Assembly: GCF_033097365.1 (NCBI RefSeq)
Contig: NZ_AP028461.1
Location: 4,464,001-4,528,000, forward strand
DNA: 64,000 nt
Reading direction: 5' to 3'
Source: Actinoplanes sichuanensis
GTDB taxonomy: Bacteria; Actinomycetota; Actinomycetes; Mycobacteriales; Micromonosporaceae
Positions within the stretch are counted from its first letter, which is position 1. Every line of letters begins with the position of its first letter. The translations under genes were made by a program, and so were the position numbers. Shown here piece after piece: positions 56,244 to 64,000 of this stretch. The notes under the pieces were generated by a model. That model made no database searches. It saw nothing but the letters and a program-made list of their open reading frames with translations, and was not told where the DNA came from.

Positions 56244-56406
56244 CTCGGCCCGCTCGGTGTCGCTGAGAAGGCCGCTCCGGGATCATGGCCGGACCGGTTC
56301 CCGGGACCGGCGTGCGGTGGTTCGTCTCACGACACCCCCTCGACCTCTGTCGATGATACTGAGCCGAGAGGCATCGCGGGATCGTGAATGTCGGGTCGGC
56401 CGGACC

Positions 56407-57036
56407 TCAGGGCTTCCGAGCCAGGCCCGCCCAGTAGTAGGCGCCGTTGGGGTCCTCGGGCTGCTCGCCGTCGGGATGCCAGGCCATCACCGGGACCACG
56501 CCGGGATCCGCGAGTTCCCAGTCGCCGAAGAACCGTTGCACGCCGGCCCGGTCGCGGGGGACCAGGATCATGCCGGCGTCGGTGGCTGCCCGCACGATCG
56601 CGTCCATCGCGGCGGGGTCGAAGTCCTGACCGGGGTGGGTGATCGCCAGGTAGCTGCCCGACGGCAGCGCATCCATCAGGGTCCGGACCGCGGCCCACGG
56701 GTCGTCGCTGTCGCGGGCCAGCATCAACACGGCGATCATCAGCAGGGCGACCGGCTGATCGAGGTCGAGGACCGTGCGCAGATCGGAGTCGGCGAGGATC
56801 TGCTTCGGGCGGGTGAAGTCCGCGTCGATGTACGCGGTCCGGCCCGCCGGGTCACCGACCATCAGCGCCCGGGCGTGGGACAGCACCAGCGGATCGTTGT
56901 CGACATAGACGACCCGGCTGTCGGCCGCGATACCCTGGGCGATCTCGTGCACGTTCGGCCGGGTCGGAATCCCGGTGCCGATGTCCAGGAACTGGCGGAC
57001 ACCCGCCCCGGCGAGATACCGGACGACCCGATGCTT
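56407..57036 (-). pseudogene. DUF574 SAM-dependent methyltransferase, C-terminal part
   Basis: From KHRVVRYLAG at 57036 the minus strand encodes the C-terminal three quarters of an S-adenosyl methyltransferase of the DUF574 type: VRQFLDIGTGIPTRPNVHE, VVYVDNDPLVLSHARAL, and the end YYWAGLARKP. The N-terminal 60 or so residues are found separately at 58656-58856, with an IS200/IS605 element between. A short frame reading out of the element could supply a start, but the N-terminal substrate segment would be missing. Confidence 0.82.
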
Positions 57037-58115
57037 AACGATCCCCACGGATAGATCCGGGGGATTTCCCTCCGGGACCGGTAGGTCCTGGATTCCCAGC
57101 TCGGACCGCATCTGATCCACCGTCCCGGAAGGAGGCGATCTGATGTCTTACGTCGTCGGCACCGGCACGGCGGCGTTCAGCCGTGGCGAGGATCGTCCTC
57201 GCGGCGTTGAGGTCGCGGCAGGCGGTGTAGCCGCACGCGGTGCACTCGAAGGTTCGTACGCCCAGTCCGAGGCGGAGATTGGCTCTCTCCCCGCACCCGG
57301 AGCAGGTCATCGTGGTGTAGGCGGGCGGTACCGGCACCACCTTCCGGCCCGCCCGCTTGCCACGCTCGATCAACTCTCGTTTGCAGGCGCCGATCGCCGC
57401 GTCGGCCGCTTTGCGGGCCATCCGCGACCGGGCGAGGAACTTCGGTTTGAAGTCCTCGACCGCGATCAGCGCGTGGTGGTCGATCAGGTTCTTGGCCCAG
57501 ATGCGGGCGTCGTGGGTGTTCTGCCGGGCCGCTTTCTTCGCGACCCGGGCAGCCTGTCGTTTCGCCTGTTGGTAGCCGTTCGACTGCGGCTGGCCTTTCG
57601 GCCGGCGGCGGCGGGCCATCTTCCGCTGAGCCCTGGCCAGCTCGGCGGCACACCGGCGACGGTGGCCGAGGTGCGGCAGGTCGAACGCCGGATCAGTGGT
57701 GGTGGCGGTGGTCTTCACACCCCAGTCGACGCCGATCCCGGGCAGGTCCGCTTCCGGTGTGTCGGCCCGCTCGCGGCGGACCACGAAGGACGCGTCCCAG
57801 TGGCCGAGGCTGTCGCGGTAGACCCGCACGGAGGTGGGCCGGGACGGCAGGTCCCGGGACCAGACGACCGGGACGAAGACCCTGCCGGGCAGCCGCAGGC
57901 GGCCGTCGGCCAGGGCGAAACCGTTGCGGGTGTACTCCAGGCTCGGCAGGGCGTCACGCTTACATTAGCTTCCCGAACGTCGGTTTCCGGCCGGTCTTCT
58001 GCTGGTGGACGGCCTCGTTCCACAGCCACCGGCAACAGCCCCATTCGTCGAGCAGTGCGGCCTGTGCCGTGCGGCCGGGCCGCAGGCGGTAGGTGTAACG
58101 CACCGTCTCGGACAT
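57035..58115 (-). pseudogene. TnpB (IS605 OrfB), internally deleted
   Basis: The start SETVRYTYRLRPGRTAQ through FGKLM ends in a stop near 57965. The text resumes in another frame at ALPSLEYTRNGFALADGRL and continues IGVDWGVKTTATT (RuvC-I), VAVEDFKPKF (RuvC-II Glu; here IAVEDF), the zinc ribbon CSGCGERANLRLGLGVRTF with CTACGY, and RDLNAARTIL (RuvC-III). Roughly 70 residues are missing at the join. TnpB proteins are RNA-guided nucleases ancestral to Cas12; this one is dead. Confidence 0.75.
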
Positions 58116-58655
58116 ACCAGACACTATACAGAATCGACCTATATGGTCCCAGTGTGGACGAGGTCAGGTCGAACAACAACGTCGTGTACCGCTGCCACTA
58201 CCACGTCGTCTGGTGCCCGAAGTACCGGCGCGAGGTCATCGACGGCAAAGTGGACGAACGCCTCAAGAGATCATCCGCGAGGTCTGCTTCGAACGAGACG
58301 CCCTCATCGAGGCGATCGAGACGATGCCCGACCACGTGCACCTGCTCGTGGTCGTCGACCCGCAGTTCGGCATCCACCGTCTGGTCAAACAGATCAAAGG
58401 CCGCTCGTCACGGCTGCTGCGCCAGGAGTTCCCGCACCTCAAGTCCCGGATGCCGACCTTGTGGACGAACTCCTACTTCGTCGCCACGACCGGCGGCGCA
58501 ACCCTGGAAGTAATCAAAAGGTATGTCGAGAACCAGCGCAACGTGTGACCAGACACCCATCCGCCTTGACGGCGGATGGGCTACCCCCGACCTGCTCCGC
58601 AGAGGTCCCGTTTCCTCCCCACGGCTAAAGCCAGGGGTTTCCACGGAAGGCATTC
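57037..58655. mobile_element. IS200/IS605-type element inserted in methyltransferase gene
   Basis: About 1.6 kb separates ...ENRAFI from KHRVVRY... of one methyltransferase. It holds divergent tnpB (minus) and tnpA (plus). Subterminal hairpins are visible: CCCCACGGATAGATCCGGGG near 57043, CCCATCCGCC/GGCGGATGGG at 58556-58580, and CCCCACGGCTAAAGCCAGGGG near 58617. Removing it rejoins the host gene in frame. Both genes of the element are damaged. Confidence 0.8.
58154..58548 (+). pseudogene. TnpA (IS200/IS605 Y1 transposase), frameshifted
   Basis: GTG 58154 opens DEVRSNNNVVYRCHYHVVWC and reaches KVDERLK. A missing base near 58268 shifts the rest, which reads EIIREVCFERDALIEAIE, the HUH motif PDHVHLLVVV and the catalytic tyrosine segment EVIKRYVENQ. 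One inserted G would restore the family sequence. Y1 transposases excise and insert single-stranded DNA. Confidence 0.8.
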
Positions 58656-58856
58656 GATGAAGGCACGGTTCTCCCGGGCCATCTCCGGGATCGCCTGCGC
58701 GAACCGTGCGCCCATCTCCCGGTCGACGGCGAAGTTGTCCTTCCCTCCGATCCACCAGTCGTACATCCGGGCCGAGTGCGGAACGCTGATGTCCAGCCCA
58801 GCAGGAACCTGCTCACTCGTGCCGACGGCCTCGTCGCGTGACATGCAATGCCCCAT
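58656..58856 (-). pseudogene. DUF574 methyltransferase, N-terminal part
   Basis: The minus strand encodes the start of the methyltransferase: EQVPAGLDISVPHSARMYDW, WIGGKDNFAVDREMGARFA, MARENRAFI. It ends at 58656 where the IS200/IS605 element begins. ATG 58844 (MSRDEAVGTSE) is the likelier start; 58856 is an alternative. The remainder is at 56407-57036. Confidence 0.8.
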
Positions 58857-59048
58857 TCATGCCTGTCTCGATCTGTCTGCCCGTATGCACCCTACCGATG
58901 CCGCATACCGTTGTGGATGCCGCCCGCGATGGCGAGGCGGCGCGGGTGGACCCGCGGCTCACGTCGGTCACCTCGCCCGCGCCATCGGATCTTTGTCGTA
59001 GCCCTTCGATACTGTGCCGCCCATCGTCCATCGAGGTGGGGAGACAGG

Positions 59049-62000
59049 GTGCGCAGTTTCGAACACCGGAGCGCGGAATCCGCGAAGTTCTGGCAGGTGT
59101 CGCAGGAGGGTGTCGCCGTCACGGTCCGATACGGACGGGCCGGTACCGCCGGGCAGACACGGGTGAAGGAACTCGCCACCGAGGAGGCGGCGAGCCTGCA
59201 CCTGGCCGGCCTGGTCGCGGAGAAGCTCAAGAAGGGCTACACGGAGGTGACCACCACCGCCGCGCCGGCCATTGCGGCCGATCCCGCCCGCGCGGCCGAG
59301 CCGGTGCAGGACGGACCGGTCGAACTTCCGGACGAAGACACGTTCGTCCTGCCCGACGCGTGGGTGCGCAGGATCCGGCCACGGCGCGGCGGACGGCCGG
59401 GTGCCAAGCCGCCCTCGCTGGCCGGCGCAGTCGCCAAGGCCGACGACATCCTGGCGGAGACACGCGATCACCGGGAACGGGTGCTGGCCGACAGGAGCAG
59501 CGAACCGGAGCTGGTGGCCGCCGCCCGCGCGTTCCTCGACGGCAGCCACATCACGCCCCTCGGCGCGGCGGCGACCGCGTGGGCCTCCTGGGACGTCTTC
59601 ACCGAACGGCACGTCAAGGCGGCGGTCGCCGACGGATGGGTCGCGGCGCACGGGCTGGATTTCGCGGCCCAGGCGGTCCTGGAGTTGAGCGGTCTGCAGA
59701 ACGGAAGCGGCGGCCACCTGGGCCGTAATGAGCGCATCTCCTACTGGGTCGCCGGCCCGTGGCGGCTGACGGCGGAGCGCTTGCGGGCCCGCCTCGCGGT
59801 CGCCGACGATGCGGCATACGCGCAAGCCCGGCAGGCGATCGAGGCCTACCGGTCCACCAAGCAGCACATGCTGGCGGCGTTCCTGCTCCCCACCGAACCC
59901 GGGTGGCTCGGCGAGGACTGTCCGGCCGAGGTGCGCGATGACGCGCTGGCCGCGTTCGTGGTGTCCACCCCGCACGAGTGGGACCGCATCAGCCACCGCG
60001 TCCGCGCCTTCGACCTGTCGCCGTCGCTCGGCCTGCTGGCCACGGTCCTCGATGTGATCGGGCCGACGGTCGGCGCGCGTCTGCTCGATCTGGTGGGTAG
60101 GAACGGCAACACCGAGCAACGGCGTGCGGTGTTCACCGGCTTGACGCTGATTCCCACCGACGAGGCGTTCGAGGCACTGGTCCGCCATGCCGACGACGAC
60201 CTGACCGAACCCGCGCTGATGGAGGCCGCGGAACGGTTCCCGGTGCGTGCCCTGCGTCTGCTCGGGGTCGCGGCCGACGCCCCGGGCAGCCACCGGCGCA
60301 TCACCGAGCTGCTGCACCGGCGTGTCACCGCGAACCCGGAGGTCGCCCGCGCGGCGCTGCCCGTACTCCCGGAGGCCGCCCGCCGGCAGGTCGAGCCGAT
60401 CCTCGCGTCGTTGTCGACGCTGCCGTCCGCACCGACCGAGCTGTTGCATCCGCTGCTGGTGACACCGCCGTGGACCAGGCCGCGCAAGGTGGACACGCCG
60501 ATCGTGGTCGACGGCCTCACCCCGCCGGACGTGACCCGGGTGTCCTGGCTCCCCGGCGAACGTGAGGCGCAACTGGCGCAGTTCTCGAAAGACGCGCCGC
60601 TGAGCGGCCGAGAGCAATGGGAGCGTACGGCGGTCAACCTGCGCGACGGACACCGGCAACATCCGGCCGACGAGGAGAGGTTCTTCGCCGAGGCGCCACG
60701 GTCGATGACCGACGAGTTGCTGGCCCGCTGGCGGCCGACGATCTTCTGGTCCCCCCGGTGGACCATGCCCCGCCTGCTCGCCCGGTTCGACGTGGACGCC
60801 GTACCGGTGCTGGTGCATTGTGCCCGTCGCATGGATCTGTTGGATCTCTACGGTTCCCTGCTGCTGCCCGCCGAAGGCCTCGACGTCGCCACCCTGATGG
60901 CCGAGTGGCTGGGTGGCGCCAAATCGGTGCGGTGGATAGCGGTGTCCTGGCTGCGCCGGCACCCGGAGTCGGCGGCCCGCGAACTGGTGCCCGCCGCGGT
61001 CGGTCCGGCCGGTGCGGCACGCCGCGCCGCGGAGCAGGCGCTGCAGACGGTGGCCGCGGCGGGTCACGCGGACCTCGTCCGCGAGGCCGCGGCCGGCTAC
61101 GGTCCCGCCGCCGCCACCGCCGTGGACGCCCTCCTGGCGACCGACCCGACCGAGACCCTGCCGAAACGGATGCCGGACCTGCCGGCCTGGGCCGAGGACA
61201 CCGCGGCACTCAGCCCGGTCTTGCTGCTCGGTCGCCGCCATGCGCTGCCGGCGACGGCCGTACGGCACCTGTGCACCATGCTGGCGTTGTCGCGCATCGG
61301 CACGCCGTATCCCGGCGTCGCGATCGTCCGGGAGACCCTCGACCCGGCCTCGCTGGCCGAGTTCGGCTGGTCGCTGTTCCAGAGCTGGGAGTCGGCCGGA
61401 CGCCCGTCGAAACAGAGCTGGGCTCTGGAGGCGCTGGCGCTGACCGGCGACGACGACACGGTCCGCCGGCTCACGCCGATCATCCGCGCCTGGCCCGGCG
61501 AAGGCGGTCACGCTCGTGCCGTGACCGGGCTCGACGTGCTCCGCGAGATCGGCTCCGAGGTGGCGCTCATGCACCTGCACAGCATCGCGCAGAAGGTGAA
61601 GTTCGCCGGGCTGAAGTACGCCGCACGGGAGCGCATCGACGTCGTCGCCGGGGAGTTGGGCCTCACCGCCGAGCGACTGGCTGACCGGCTGGTGCCCGAC
61701 TTCGGGTTGGACCACCGCGGCCGGCTCACCCTCGACTACGGGCCGCGCCGGTTCGTGGTGAGCTTCGACGAGCATCTGCGGCCCTATGTGGTCGACGACG
61801 ACGGCATACGGCGCAAGGATCTGCCCAAACCCGGAGCCCGAGACGACGAGGCGCTCGCCCCGGCGGCCTACAAGACGTACACCGGGCTGAAGAAGGACGT
61901 CCGCACGGTGGCCGCCGACCTGATCCACCGGCTGGAGACGGCCATGATGGTCCAGCGGCGGTGGACCGCTGAGGAGTTCCGGCGGCTGCTCGTCGGGCAC

Positions 62001-62603
62001 CCGCTGATGCGGCACGTGGTGTCGCGCCTGGTGTGGGCGACGTTCACCGCGGACGGGACGGTGGGCACCGCGTTCCGGGTGGCCGAGGACGGCAGCCTGG
62101 CAGACGTCGACGACAAGGATTTCACCGCGGCCGACGACGCCTCGGTCGGCGTCGCGCACCCGCTGCACATCGAGTGCGACCTGGCCGCCTGGATGCGGTT
62201 GTTCGCCGACTACGAGATTCTCCAGCCGTTCCCGCAACTCGGTCGGCCGGTGCGGCGGTTGACCGCGCAGCAGGCCACCGAGCAGCGACTGACCGAGTTC
62301 GTCGGGGCGGCCGTCGCGGTCGACCGGTTGCTGAAGCTGGAGCGGCGCGGATGGTGGGTGCGAAGCGCGCCGATGGACGCGGGCATCCAGGACACCGTGG
62401 AGTGTCACCTGCCGGGCCGGGGCGCGTTGACCTTTCCCCTGGACCCGGGGATCAGCGTCCAGTTCCCGACCGAGGATCCGGTGCAGATCCTTCGTGACGC
62501 GCGCCTGTCCGGGGCGGAGAACTTCGCGGCCCTGGATCCGGCGACCGTCTCGGAACTGCTGTGCGATCTTCACTATCTCGTGCACGGCGGCGTGATGCGG
62601 TAA
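59049..62603 (+). CDS. WGR-DUF4132 domain protein
   Basis: The protein of about 1184 residues begins with a WGR domain (FEHRSAESAKFWQVSQEG; VTVRYGRAGTAGQTRVKEL). A long helical, HEAT-like central region (about 150-850) and a C-terminal DUF4132 domain (RRWTAEEFRRLLVGHPLMRH; VGVAHPLHIECDLAAWMRLF) follow. WGR-DUF4132 proteins are often called MolR-like, but the molecular role is not established. GTG 59049 follows GGGGAGA; the long upstream extension does not resemble the family. A strong hairpin follows the stop. Confidence 0.85.
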   Translation: MRSFEHRSAESAKFWQVSQEGVAVTVRYGRAGTAGQTRVKELATEEAASLHLAGLVAEKLKKGYTEVTTTAAPAIAADPARAAEPVQDGPVELPDEDTFVLPDAWVRRIRPRRGGRPGAKPPSLAGAVAKADDILAETRDHRERVLADRSSEPELVAAARAFLDGSHITPLGAAATAWASWDVFTERHVKAAVADGWVAAHGLDFAAQAVLELSGLQNGSGGHLGRNERISYWVAGPWRLTAERLRARLAVADDAAYAQARQAIEAYRSTKQHMLAAFLLPTEPGWLGEDCPAEVRDDALAAFVVSTPHEWDRISHRVRAFDLSPSLGLLATVLDVIGPTVGARLLDLVGRNGNTEQRRAVFTGLTLIPTDEAFEALVRHADDDLTEPALMEAAERFPVRALRLLGVAADAPGSHRRITELLHRRVTANPEVARAALPVLPEAARRQVEPILASLSTLPSAPTELLHPLLVTPPWTRPRKVDTPIVVDGLTPPDVTRVSWLPGEREAQLAQFSKDAPLSGREQWERTAVNLRDGHRQHPADEERFFAEAPRSMTDELLARWRPTIFWSPRWTMPRLLARFDVDAVPVLVHCARRMDLLDLYGSLLLPAEGLDVATLMAEWLGGAKSVRWIAVSWLRRHPESAARELVPAAVGPAGAARRAAEQALQTVAAAGHADLVREAAAGYGPAAATAVDALLATDPTETLPKRMPDLPAWAEDTAALSPVLLLGRRHALPATAVRHLCTMLALSRIGTPYPGVAIVRETLDPASLAEFGWSLFQSWESAGRPSKQSWALEALALTGDDDTVRRLTPIIRAWPGEGGHARAVTGLDVLREIGSEVALMHLHSIAQKVKFAGLKYAARERIDVVAGELGLTAERLADRLVPDFGLDHRGRLTLDYGPRRFVVSFDEHLRPYVVDDDGIRRKDLPKPGARDDEALAPAAYKTYTGLKKDVRTVAADLIHRLETAMMVQRRWTAEEFRRLLVGHPLMRHVVSRLVWATFTADGTVGTAFRVAEDGSLADVDDKDFTAADDASVGVAHPLHIECDLAAWMRLFADYEILQPFPQLGRPVRRLTAQQATEQRLTEFVGAAVAVDRLLKLERRGWWVRSAPMDAGIQDTVECHLPGRGALTFPLDPGISVQFPTEDPVQILRDARLSGAENFAALDPATVSELLCDLHYLVHGGVMR

Positions 62604-62606
62604 CGA

Positions 62607-62654
62607 GCATCTGTCCTCCCGCGACGCCGGTCGGCGTCGCGGGAGGACAGATGC
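62607..62654. terminator. 22-bp stem hairpin terminator
   Basis: GCATCTGTCCTCCCGCGACG and the next bases pair perfectly with the reverse arm ending GGACAGATGC, around GGTC. It lies between the convergent DUF4132 and DUF3592 stops. Confidence 0.8.
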
Positions 62655-62687
62655 GAGTCCAGCCGGGGCCGACGATCCGGATGACGG

Positions 62688-63188
62688 TCAGCCGGAGTAC
62701 GCCGGTGGCAGTTGGCCGGTCTTGCGATGCCGGAGCCACAGTCGCCAGGTCTGCGCGCTGAGAGCCGTGAGCCCGAGCGCCCCCAGTCCGGCTCCGACTG
62801 ACATGTCGTGGCGGGCCTGGTCACAGGTGTCCTGGGCGTTGTGGGGATCCGAGGACACGTACCGGATCTGGATCGTCGCTCCGGGGTCCTTGAGCTCGCA
62901 GGTCTTCGGCGCGATGGTCGTCTCGATCTGCCGGCCGTCGGTCGTGGTGAATCGCACGGTGTTGTTCTCGGTGCGGCTGAACCTGTCGACCTCGGTGACC
63001 ACGCCGGACACCACCACGCCCTCCTTCGCCAGGTGGTACGCCGACACCGCGGTACTGGCGAAGAACCACCACACGCCGACGGCGATGGCCGGTAGCCAGA
63101 AGCGCATCCACCAGACCTTCCGATAGGCGGTGCGGCCCTTCTTGCCGGCGTTGTCCGTCTCCCCCGTGTCGCCCATCCCCGCCCCCAT
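62688..63188 (-). CDS. DUF3592-like membrane protein
   Basis: The protein of about 166 residues has an N-terminal membrane helix (FWLPAIAVGVWWFFASTAVS), an extracytoplasmic beta region (VVSGVVTEVDRFSRTENNTV; TIQIRYVSSDPHNAQ) and a second helix (SVGAGLGALGLTALSA). This is the DUF3592 layout. Starts at 63188 and 63176 are both possible; upstream sites are weak. Confidence 0.6.
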   Translation of the reverse strand: MGAGMGDTGETDNAGKKGRTAYRKVWWMRFWLPAIAVGVWWFFASTAVSAYHLAKEGVVVSGVVTEVDRFSRTENNTVRFTTTDGRQIETTIAPKTCELKDPGATIQIRYVSSDPHNAQDTCDQARHDMSVGAGLGALGLTALSAQTWRLWLRHRKTGQLPPAYSG

Positions 63189-63272
63189 TCGTGAATCTCG
63201 ATCCACAAAGAAGGTTTCCGGATGGCGGCAGATCAAAACGTTCGGGCGGACCGCCGGTGATCAGGCGAGCCG

Positions 63273-63731
63273 TCACACCGGCGTGGGGCCCTGACGAGCA
63301 TGCCGGCGGTGCAGGGCGGTGAGCCGGCCGAGCACGTCGACCACCTGTCGGCGCTCCTCCGGGGTGAGGGAGTCCGCCTCACGGTCGATGTCGTCGGCCA
63401 GCGGCTGGACCGCGTCAGCCAGGCGCTGCCGCGCCAGTGGCGTCACGGTGACCGTCTGCCGGCGGCGGTCGGACGGGTGGGCCCGACGCAGGACGTGTCC
63501 GGCCTGTTCCAGACGGTCGACGAGACCCGTCGCGGCGCCGGAGGTGACACCGAGCAGACGTCCCAGCTCGACCGGGCCCAATGGCTGCTCGGAGACGGCC
63601 AGGTGTTTGAGAGCGAGGTAGTCCCCGGCGGACAGGCCCATCCGCCGGGCCACGACGGCATCCAGCGCGGCGACGGCGACGGCGAGGTGGTGCATCGCCC
63701 AGGCGAGCTCGGATCGGTGCTGCTCAGTCAC
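63273..63731 (-). CDS. MarR family transcriptional regulator
   Basis: The 152-residue protein has the MarR winged-helix: LGPVELGRLLGVTSGAATGL as the recognition region and VLRRAHPSDRRRQTVTVTP as the wing. It starts at GTG 63731. It is divergent from the membrane-protein gene at 63786, and a perfect palindrome lies between them, the classical arrangement for a MarR repressor controlling itself and its neighbour. The ligand is unknown. Confidence 0.88.
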   Translation of the reverse strand: MTEQHRSELAWAMHHLAVAVAALDAVVARRMGLSAGDYLALKHLAVSEQPLGPVELGRLLGVTSGAATGLVDRLEQAGHVLRRAHPSDRRRQTVTVTPLARQRLADAVQPLADDIDREADSLTPEERRQVVDVLGRLTALHRRHARQGPTPV

Positions 63732-63747
63732 GCGAGCAAGCCTAAAC

Positions 63748-63766
63748 TAGCTTAGAAACTAAGCTA
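63748..63766. promoter_or_regulatory. MarR-type operator palindrome
   Basis: TAGCTTAGAAACTAAGCTA has perfect 8-base arms and a 3-base AT-rich spacer. It is strikingly AT-rich for this genome and sits between the divergent MarR and membrane-protein starts, where promoters overlap. Confidence 0.8.
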
Positions 63767-63785
63767 CTCAGAAGGTGAGGTTCCG

Positions 63786-64000
63786 ATGTCCTCGACCGGC
63801 GACCACCTCCGCACCGCCACACTGGCCGGCGCCTGTGCCGCCTTCGTCGCCACCCCCACACTGGGGGCACTGTTCGGCGAGGGTGAGCAGACCCGGCGGT
63901 ACGACACGGTGATCACTCCACCCGACTACGCCTTCGCCGTATGGGCGCCCATCTTCCTAGGCTGCATCGCCTCCACCGTCGGTCAGTGCCTGCCCGCCGG
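63786..64000 (+). CDS. Membrane protein, TspO-like start (partial at window edge)
   Basis: Only the first 71 codons are in the window. After a first helix (ATLAGACAAFVATPTLGALF) comes ITPPDYAFAVWAPIFLGCIA, similar to the first conserved block of TspO/MBR-type proteins (P-x-YAF-x-x-W-x-P-I). GAAGGTGAGG precedes the ATG. It is probably controlled by the divergent MarR protein. The C-terminus lies beyond the window, so the family call is tentative. Confidence 0.55.
   Translation, partial: MSSTGDHLRTATLAGACAAFVATPTLGALFGEGEQTRRYDTVITPPDYAFAVWAPIFLGCIASTVGQCLPA

Noticed and set aside
58968..62585. A 1205-codon minus-strand frame opposite WGR-DUF4132
   Set aside because: Shadow of a real 1184-codon gene, with no recognisable protein motif.

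Overview
The window is very GC-rich, uses GTG and ATG starts with GGAGG-type ribosome binding sites, and encodes families typical of actinomycetes (DUF1918, DUF1876, DUF4389, DUF6745, SAM methyltransferase of the DUF574 type, WD40 Ser/Thr kinase). Gene content and style suggest a filamentous actinobacterium, most likely Micromonosporaceae (Actinoplanes-like). That assignment is inference from protein families; no rRNA or tRNA gene is visible.

Positions 1-47000 form a hypoxia/dormancy island resembling the DosR (DevR) regulon of Mycobacterium tuberculosis. It holds a DevR-like response regulator (26744-27385) and a DevS/DosT-like GAF-GAF histidine kinase (36700-38424). It also carries seven universal stress proteins (one frameshifted), four CBS-BON proteins, two P-type cation ATPases, two Acg-type nitroreductases, DUF1918, DUF1876, PPOX, SHOCT and SPFH proteins, an aquaporin, two GAPDH genes and pyruvate phosphate dikinase. 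A 14-bp imperfect palindrome close to GGGnCnnnnGGCCC recurs before many of these units (280, 13895, 19112, 19215, 25237, 29775, 34783, 34823, 38428, 45033, 45231, 46351). It resembles the mycobacterial DosR box and is the best candidate for the shared operator.

The same island is full of gene remains: the C-terminus of PntB, a BON fragment, a frameshifted alcohol dehydrogenase, an ABC transporter with a 1.7-kb internal deletion, scraps of pyruvate formate-lyase and its activase, a GNAT/acetate-CoA ligase broken around an IS110 element, and a dense cluster at 48.4-50.5 kb (nitroreductase, F420-type nitroreductase, cyclic-nucleotide-binding protein, CBS-BON, histidine kinase). IS5-, IS110-, IS630- and IS200/IS605-type elements are present; only the IS110 transposase reads intact. 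Together they suggest an island that grew by duplication and is now losing fermentative functions.

From about 50.5 kb the content becomes ordinary: beta-carbonic anhydrase, a membrane Ser/Thr kinase with eight WD40 repeats, a DUF6745 protein, a DUF574 methyltransferase split by an IS200/IS605 element, a large WGR-DUF4132 protein, a DUF3592 protein, and a MarR regulator divergent from a membrane protein (cut by the window edge) across a perfect operator-like palindrome. No CRISPR array was seen.
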